The position numbers were made by a program, and so were the translations under genes. From Alphaproteobacteria bacterium (lineage in GTDB: Bacteria; Pseudomonadota; Alphaproteobacteria; Rickettsiales; VGDC01), in assembly GCA_016869895.1 (NCBI GenBank), contig VGDC01000050.1:1-9414 (forward strand): DNA of 9,414 bases, written 5' to 3'. This document shows positions 5,131 to 9,414 of the stretch, piece by piece; position 1 is the first letter of the stretch; each line of letters begins with the position of its first letter. The notes under the pieces are model-generated. The model saw only the letters and a program-made list of their open reading frames with translations, was not told the DNA's origin and searched no databases.

Positions 5131-5594
5131 ACGCTTTCTTGGCGGTTGCGGGGTTGCTGCTTTTCGTCATGGGCTTTGCCGCTGGCTCCCTTTGGACGCA
5201 GCGAGCAGCGGATGTGACCGTCGCAGAGCGCAACGCAGGAGAAGCCCTCGCGCAGGTCGAAGCCTACAAAGCCGCTGACGGGCTTGGCCAGGATATCTCC
5301 CTCATTGAAACCACCCTTTACAAGGCTTTTACCCATGACCTCAAAGAGATCGATGCTTTTTGGGCTGCTGTTGCTGCTGGCGACTTCGGCCTGTACGGCG
5401 ACAAAGACTGTCCTGCATTGCCCGCCGCTTCCGCCAGTGCCAGCGTGGATATTAGAGCCAGAACCAGACATCACGCCGCAACTGCGACGCGCAATGCAGC
5501 CCTAGAGGCGGACGTGGCTTACAAGCAACGCAAGCTCGCTGCTTGCCAGCAAATTCTCATAAAGGAGCGGCGCAATGTGGGAAATAATCAATGA
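5112..5594 (+). CDS. Rz-like inner-membrane spanin (i-spanin)
   Basis: This 160-aa spanin subunit, anchored in the inner membrane, pairs with the Rz1 lipoprotein to fuse inner and outer membranes in the last step of lysis. Residues about 5-28 form one transmembrane helix (YLNAFLAVAGLLLFVMGFAA) with the rest periplasmic. Residues 36-80 and 127-155 are helical and charged, and the segment GDFGLYGDKDCPALPAA with a later KLAACQQIL matches the general layout of proteobacterial phage Rz proteins. GTG at 5112 is chosen because AAGGAGG (5098-5104) lies 7 bases upstream; the start overlaps the endolysin end. Sequence similarity in Rz proteins is low, but position after the endolysin and the nested Rz1 make the call strong. 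The last 20 bases overlap the next gene. Confidence 0.85.
   Translation: MFDRYLNAFLAVAGLLLFVMGFAAGSLWTQRAADVTVAERNAGEALAQVEAYKAADGLGQDISLIETTLYKAFTHDLKEIDAFWAAVAAGDFGLYGDKDCPALPAASASASVDIRARTRHHAATATRNAALEADVAYKQRKLAACQQILIKERRNVGNNQ
5335..5505 (+). CDS. Rz1-like outer-membrane lipoprotein spanin, nested within Rz
   Basis: This 56-aa o-spanin is encoded wholly inside the Rz gene in a different frame. Residues 1-20 are a lipoprotein signal: basic MTSKR, hydrophobic MLFGLLLLL, and a lipobox LATSAC with the acylated Cys20. The mature peptide of 37 residues is proline-rich (CPPLPPVPAWILEPEPD), as in Rz1 of lambda. It would sit in the inner leaflet of the outer membrane and bind the C-terminal part of Rz. 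The ATG at 5335 gives the basic lead; an ATG at 5353 with an AAGAGAT-type site would remove it and is a possible alternative. Nested o-spanin genes are well known and automated gene callers often miss them. Confidence 0.87.
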   Translation: MTSKRSMLFGLLLLLATSACTATKTVLHCPPLPPVPAWILEPEPDITPQLRRAMQP

Positions 5595-5943
5595 TTGGAA
5601 AGGCATCCTGTGGGGCATCATCGCCGCCGCGGCTGGTGGTGCCTGGTGGGGACTGAAGAAGCGCTTTGTCACGCGGGAAGAGTTCGACAAAGAAGTGCAG
5701 GAAATCTCCCGCAAACACACCGCTCTGCGAGACGAGCAATCAACAATCTCTGTGCGTTTAGAGAAAATTGAAAGCGTATTGAAGGATCTCCCAAAAGCCA
5801 AAGACCTTCACGATCTGACGCTTACGCTGTCAGACTTCCGAGGTGATTTCAAGGCGGTCGGCGTGAAGGTTGACCGTGTGGAAAAGCAGGTCGACCGCAT
5901 CGATGAGTACATGAGAGACGGAGGCAGCCGTGTCGTACAATGA
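5575..5943 (+). CDS. DUF2730 family membrane/coiled-coil protein
   Basis: This 122-aa protein belongs to the DUF2730 family, found between lysis and terminase genes of Mu-like phages; its role is unknown. Residues about 8-26 are a short transmembrane segment (WKGILWGIIAAAAGGAWWG) followed by basic KKR, implying the C-terminus faces the cytoplasm. Residues about 33-112 are a long heptad-like coiled coil (for example ISVRLEKIESVLKDL and VDRVEKQVDRIDEYM). The ATG at 5575 has AAAGGAG (5561-5567) 7 bases upstream and overlaps the Rz end by 20 bases; the downstream end overlaps the next gene by 14 bases. Since it follows the spanins a lysis-related role is possible, but nothing in the sequence proves it. 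Confidence 0.82.
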   Translation: MWEIINDWKGILWGIIAAAAGGAWWGLKKRFVTREEFDKEVQEISRKHTALRDEQSTISVRLEKIESVLKDLPKAKDLHDLTLTLSDFRGDFKAVGVKVDRVEKQVDRIDEYMRDGGSRVVQ

Positions 5944-6226
5944 GTTTATGGCCGCGAACCGCCGTATTACCGTGCTTCGGTTGCTGAAAGATGTAGGCGG
6001 AAGTGCGAATGACAGCATCATTCAGCAGACTTTGGAGCAGTTTGGTTTTTCGCGGGTGTCGAGCGACACCATAGCGGAAGACCTCGCTTTCCTGGAAAAG
6101 GCTGAACTAGTCGTACTGGAAACTGTCGGCACGGTGACCGTGGCAAAGATTCGTCGCCGAGGCGTCGAAGTTGCTGAAGGACGAGTGACGGTTGAAGGGG
6201 TGCAGAAACCCAGCGTGGGGGTCTGA
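5930..6226 (+). CDS. VpaChn25_0724 family phage protein (winged-helix-like)
   Basis: This 98-aa protein matches the small family annotated as VpaChn25_0724, sited just upstream of the DUF3486 gene in Mu-like phages. Diagnostic pieces are MSYNEFMAANRRITVLRLL at the start, the SRVSSDTIAEDLAFLEKAEL helix region (41-60), a beta hairpin VVLETVGTVTVAKI, and RRGVEVAEGRVTVEGV near the end. The layout is that of an ArsR-like winged helix, but DNA binding has not been shown for the family as far as I know. GTG at 5930 is chosen because GGAGG (5920-5924) lies 5 bases upstream. One base separates its stop from the next start. Confidence 0.83.
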   Translation: MSYNEFMAANRRITVLRLLKDVGGSANDSIIQQTLEQFGFSRVSSDTIAEDLAFLEKAELVVLETVGTVTVAKIRRRGVEVAEGRVTVEGVQKPSVGV

Positions 6227-6227
6227 T

Positions 6228-6800
6228 ATGTCCGGCAAAAAGAACCAGCCGAGCAGCATCGACCGGTTGCCCGAAGAGATACGGGAGCGCATTGCGCAAC
6301 TGCGCACGAACGGCCGCACCATCAATGAAATCCTTGACGCTCTCAACTCCCTGCTTCCAGAAGACGAGGTTCCAAGCCGTTCAGCGTTGGGTCGCCATTT
6401 GAAGGATTGGGATGCGGTTTCCAACAGAGTGCGCGAATCCCGCATGATGGCACAAGCCCTCTCCCGTGATTTTGGCGACAAAGTCACCAGTGACGTTGCC
6501 CGTGCAAACATGGAGCTGTTGCATTCAGCGTGTCTGCGAATGCTGGCTTCAACCGACGACATGGGCGAAGCAGTGCAGTTCTCCGCCAAGGAGCTGGCTG
6601 CATTGGCATCCGCCATCGAGAAGACCACCAAAGCCAGCAAAGTGGACTTCGACCAGCAACTCGCAGCAGCGAAAGAGCTTGAGCGCCGTGAAACCTTGGA
6701 GAAGGTCGCGGCCGCGGTTGAGGAAACGGGCAAGCAGCGCGGCATCTCACCAGAGCACATCAATGCCATCAAAGCCGGTGTTTTGGGGATTGAAGCATGA
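6228..6800 (+). CDS. DUF3486 family protein, probable small terminase subunit (Mu gp27-like)
   Basis: This 190-aa protein belongs to DUF3486, the Mu gp27 family, considered the DNA-recognising small terminase that starts packaging of Mu-type genomes. The N-terminus carries SSIDRLPEEIRERIAQLR (residues about 9-26), then GRTINEILDALNSL and SRSALGRHLKDWD (about 29-62), a helix-turn-helix arrangement for DNA binding. Residues about 85-165 are long helices (NMELLHSACLRML, then SAKELAALASAIEKTTKASK) suited to oligomer formation. ATG 6228 follows a GTGGGGG ribosome site, one base after the previous stop; the longer frame from 6192 lies inside the previous gene. The stop overlaps the following start by ATGA, and the large subunit is one small gene further on. 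Confidence 0.85.
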   Translation: MSGKKNQPSSIDRLPEEIRERIAQLRTNGRTINEILDALNSLLPEDEVPSRSALGRHLKDWDAVSNRVRESRMMAQALSRDFGDKVTSDVARANMELLHSACLRMLASTDDMGEAVQFSAKELAALASAIEKTTKASKVDFDQQLAAAKELERRETLEKVAAAVEETGKQRGISPEHINAIKAGVLGIEA

Positions 6801-7003
6801 GCTTAGATGATTTTGAATCCGATGACGATCTGACACGCCTTGAGTGCCTTGCGCTAGCGCTCAAGCGGAACCCTAAAGCTACTGTTGAGGAACTCATTGC
6901 AGACGCCACACTGTTTGAGAACTACGTCAAAAACTACGGGCCGGAAGAAAAAGGCGCAGTGGTACCCCTCAAAATCGTGAAGAAGGAAGGGGTGGACACA
7001 TGA
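6797..7003 (+). CDS. Hypothetical 68-aa acidic protein between terminase genes
   Basis: This small protein is not recognised. It begins MSLDDFESDDDLTRLECLAL, very acidic over the first dozen residues, continues as predicted helix (LKRNPKATVEELIADATLFE), and ends with a basic LKIVKKEGVDT. It overlaps the DUF3486 stop and the terminase start by four bases each (ATGA), so all three are co-translated, which supports it being a true gene. A role with the terminase is an inference from position. No membrane segment or metal motif is seen. Confidence 0.75.
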   Translation: MSLDDFESDDDLTRLECLALALKRNPKATVEELIADATLFENYVKNYGPEEKGAVVPLKIVKKEGVDT

Positions 7004-8565
7004 AGCCCGCCGCCCTTGACCTGCCCGCGGTTCTACTTCCCTATCAGCAGAAGTCCATACTTCTCACCACGACCGCCGACATTACCATCATTGAGAAGTC
7101 ACGCCGCATTGGTCTGACGTGGGCTTTGGCGGCGGACGCCGTGCTGCGCGCAGCCTCTACCAAGAGCGGCGGCGGCATGGATGTCATGTATCTCTCCGTA
7201 AACCTTTCGCTGGCCCGCGAGTTCATTGATGCTTGCGCTGAATGGGCGCGAAAGTTCAATTCCGCAGCCAAAGAGGTGGAAGAGTTCCTTTTCAAGGACG
7301 ATAACGAGCGCGAGATTCAGGCGCTGCGCATCAACTTCAATTCTGGCTTCGAGATTGTCGCCCTCAGTAGCAGCCCTCGTGGTATGCGCGGCCGCCAAGG
7401 TTTCGTGATCATCGATGAGGCCGCGTTCCATGATGACCTGGAAGAACTCATGAAGGCCGCGAATGCGATGCTGATCTGGGGCGGCAAGGTTGTTCTGGTC
7501 TCTACCCATAACGGGGCGGATAACAAGTTCAATGAATACGTCCAGGACTGCCGTGCCGGCAAGCTGCCGTGGGCGACCTTACGCATCGATCTGGATGACG
7601 CGCTGCGCGATGGCTTCTACAAGCGCATCTGCCTCGTTAAGGGCAAGGAATGGACGCAGGAGCTGGAAGATGAGTGGCGAGAGAAGCTGATCAAGACCTA
7701 CGGGGCGGGTGCGGACGAGGAGCTTTTCTGTCAGCCGCGGCACGGGGGCGGCGCATTCTTACCGCGCATCCTTGTGGAAAGCCGCATGGTGGACGCGCCT
7801 GTTCTTCGCCTGACCCTGAAAGACGAGTTCCTACACAGCGCACCAGAGCTGCGCATTTCCTTCATCCGCGAATGGTGCCGGGAAAACCTCGGCCCACTTC
7901 TGGAGAAGCTTAATCCCGACTTACAGCACTTCATCGGCGGCGACGTGGCGCGCACAGGCGATTTAACCAGTTTCATGCCTTTGGTGCTGGAAAAGAACCT
8001 CACCCGACGCGTACCGTTTGCAGTCGAGCTGAAGAACGTGCCGTTCCGCGAGCAGCTGCAAATCCTCTGGTACATCATGGACGCTTTGCCGCGGTTCACT
8101 GCCGGTGCGTTTGACGCGCGCGGCAACGGCTCTCAGATGGCGGAAGAGACGATGACCCGCTACGGGCAAAACCGCATCCACCGCGTCATGGCCACGCAAG
8201 AGTGGTATCTTGACGCATTCTCCAAATACAAAGCCGCCTTCCAGGACGGCACCATCTTGCTGCCGCGGGACACCGATATCCTTGACGATCATCGCACTGC
8301 CGTGCTTGTGCGCGGCATCCCGCAGATACCCGCGAAACGCGCAAAGGGCGTTGACGGCAACAAACGACATGGAGACAGCCTTATCTCCGGCGCGATGGCT
8401 TTCTGGTCAAGCCTCCAGGAAATCGTCGAATATGCCTATGACGCGGTCAAGCGCGCTCCGGTTAACAGTGACGGCCGCATGAAGATGCGTGTCGAAGATT
8501 TTGAAGATGAGGATATCAAACCATCTGTCGCAGGACATGGATTCCGCCGCGGCGAGACTTGGTAG
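7000..8565 (+). CDS. Large terminase subunit (Mu gp28-like)
   Basis: This 521-aa packaging motor and headful nuclease pumps phage DNA into the prohead and cuts it. The N-terminal ATPase domain has a variant Walker A, EKSRRIGLTWA (32-42), lacking the usual GxxGxGKT form as is normal in this family. Walker B is FVIIDEA (135-141) with D139/E140, and the coupling motif is VSTHN (167-171). The C-terminal RNase H-like nuclease has acidic residues in GGDVARTGD (D315), FDARGNG (D372) and HGDS (D459). Length agrees with Mu gp28 relatives. The ATG at 7000 overlaps the preceding stop by four bases. The acidic tail (MRVEDFEDEDIKPSV) may contact the portal. All key residues are present, so the protein looks intact. 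Confidence 0.94.
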   Translation: MKPAALDLPAVLLPYQQKSILLTTTADITIIEKSRRIGLTWALAADAVLRAASTKSGGGMDVMYLSVNLSLAREFIDACAEWARKFNSAAKEVEEFLFKDDNEREIQALRINFNSGFEIVALSSSPRGMRGRQGFVIIDEAAFHDDLEELMKAANAMLIWGGKVVLVSTHNGADNKFNEYVQDCRAGKLPWATLRIDLDDALRDGFYKRICLVKGKEWTQELEDEWREKLIKTYGAGADEELFCQPRHGGGAFLPRILVESRMVDAPVLRLTLKDEFLHSAPELRISFIREWCRENLGPLLEKLNPDLQHFIGGDVARTGDLTSFMPLVLEKNLTRRVPFAVELKNVPFREQLQILWYIMDALPRFTAGAFDARGNGSQMAEETMTRYGQNRIHRVMATQEWYLDAFSKYKAAFQDGTILLPRDTDILDDHRTAVLVRGIPQIPAKRAKGVDGNKRHGDSLISGAMAFWSSLQEIVEYAYDAVKRAPVNSDGRMKMRVEDFEDEDIKPSVAGHGFRRGETW

Positions 8566-8576
8566 AAAGGTTATTT

Positions 8577-9414
8577 ATGGTGGGGCTAATTGACCAATAC
8601 GGTATGCCGCTGAAGCGCGACGAGCTTTTTGAAGAAGAGGCCGGCCCGCGCATGGCCACGGTGCGCAACATCCATCACAGCTACTCCAGTGCTGGGCTAG
8701 AGCCGCAGCAATGGGCGCAGCATATGCGACAGGCGGATGAGGGCGACCCCTTGGCCTATCTTGAGATTGCGGAGCAGATCGAGGAGAAAGACCCGCACTA
8801 TGTGGGTGTGCTTCTCCAGCGTAAGCGCGCTGTGACGGGGCTTGAAATCACCGTAGAATCGGCGAATGACGATGATGAACAGGCAAAAGCCCATGCGCAG
8901 CTCATCCGTGACTGGCTGGATCGGGACGAATTGACCTCCGATCTGGAGGACATTATGGATGCGGTCGGCAAAGGCTACAGCGTGTGCGAAATCATCTGGG
9001 ACAAGAAGACCTATTTGCCCGCGCGGCTTGAATGGCGCGACCCACGCTGGTTCGCATTTGACCGCGTCGATGGCCGCACCCTGAAGCTTCGTGCTGAAGG
9101 TGGACAGCTGAAAGAACTCTCCCGGCACAAGTATATCGTTCACCAGGTGCGCTCAAAGTCCGGCCTTCCAGTGCGCGGCGGTGTAGTCCGCCCCGTAAGC
9201 TGGTACTGGCTCTATAAGAACTTCTCCGTGCGTGATTGGGTCGTATTTGCTGAAACCTACGGCCAACCCATCCGGCTTGGCAAATATGGCCCTGGAAGCA
9301 CCGCGGCTGACCGTCGTGTGCTCATGCGAGCCGTAGCGGGACTTGGAAGTGATGCAGGTGCTACCATCCCGGATTCCATGAGCATCGAGTTCATCAAAGA
9401 CGCCAATCCTACTG
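8577..9414 (+). CDS. DUF935 family portal protein (Mu gp29-like), 3'-partial
   Basis: This is the portal ring protein at the head vertex through which DNA enters and to which the terminase docks. The frame is open from the ATG at 8577, with GAAAGG (8565-8570) 6 bases upstream, to the window end, giving 279 residues of a protein that is usually about 450-550. Family signatures include the N-terminal GLIDQYGMPLKRDEL, LLQRKRAVTGLEITV, the DPRWFAFD segment (155-162) and the stretch RPVSWYWLYKNFSVRDW (205-221) followed by FAETYGQPIRLGKYGPG. It lies 11 bases after the terminase stop. The C-terminal part is missing because the window ends, not because the gene is broken. Confidence 0.92.
   Translation, partial: MVGLIDQYGMPLKRDELFEEEAGPRMATVRNIHHSYSSAGLEPQQWAQHMRQADEGDPLAYLEIAEQIEEKDPHYVGVLLQRKRAVTGLEITVESANDDDEQAKAHAQLIRDWLDRDELTSDLEDIMDAVGKGYSVCEIIWDKKTYLPARLEWRDPRWFAFDRVDGRTLKLRAEGGQLKELSRHKYIVHQVRSKSGLPVRGGVVRPVSWYWLYKNFSVRDWVVFAETYGQPIRLGKYGPGSTAADRRVLMRAVAGLGSDAGATIPDSMSIEFIKDANPT

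Noticed and set aside
6107..6772. Minus-strand ORF (221 aa) opposite the VpaChn25_0724 and DUF3486 genes
   Set aside because: Antisense to two genes supported by family motifs and ribosome sites; the product is Ser/Arg-rich shadow sequence.
8697..9143. Minus-strand ORF (148 aa) in the last kilobase
   Set aside because: The + strand carries an uninterrupted DUF935 portal frame with clear signatures over the same bases.
1..9414. CRISPR arrays, insertion sequences, phage attachment ends
   Set aside because: No direct-repeat arrays, no IS transposase or terminal inverted repeats, and no phage end sequences were seen; the window is internal to the element.

Overview
The window is a continuous piece of a Mu-like transposable phage or prophage, all genes on the + strand, from the end of the transposition module through the early region, the late-gene activator, the lysis cassette and the first head-morphogenesis genes. 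Family content (MuB-type ATPase, DUF3164, GemA/DUF1018, Mor/C activator, DUF2730, VpaChn25_0724 family, DUF3486, Mu gp28-type terminase, DUF935 portal) points to a Gram-negative proteobacterial host. The spanin pair also requires an outer membrane. The moderately high GC and Rz style would suit an alphaproteobacterium, but that is only a guess.

Early region (1-3804): a 5'-truncated MuB ATPase, then a tandem winged-helix protein, an HTH protein with a four-cysteine tail, a 94-aa unknown, DUF3164, GemA, a 76-aa unknown and a MazG-like pyrophosphohydrolase. Genes are coupled by 1-14 bp overlaps or gaps of a few bases, as in one transcript. No Gam homologue lies between MuB and GemA.

Regulatory region (3805-4080): 276 bases without a convincing gene but rich in inverted repeats. 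The first part can be drawn as a cloverleaf-like four-way junction ending in ACCA. More hairpins, a possible promoter and a 26-codon basic micro-ORF follow. A Mor/C-type activator gene (4081-4464) comes next. Downstream of it are a 12-bp hairpin and an intrinsic terminator (4568-4603).

Late region: a SAR-type GH24 endolysin whose start is hidden in or just after the terminator, an Rz spanin with an Rz1 lipoprotein gene nested in another frame, a DUF2730 membrane/coiled-coil protein, a VpaChn25_0724-type winged-helix protein, the DUF3486 small terminase candidate, a 68-aa acidic protein, the large terminase, and a 3'-truncated DUF935 portal.

Working model: MuB and partners support replicative transposition; the Mor/C protein switches on late transcription; endolysin and spanins lyse the host; the terminase pair and portal start head-full packaging. 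The least explained parts are the structured 3805-4080 segment, the mor/endolysin junction, and several small early proteins.
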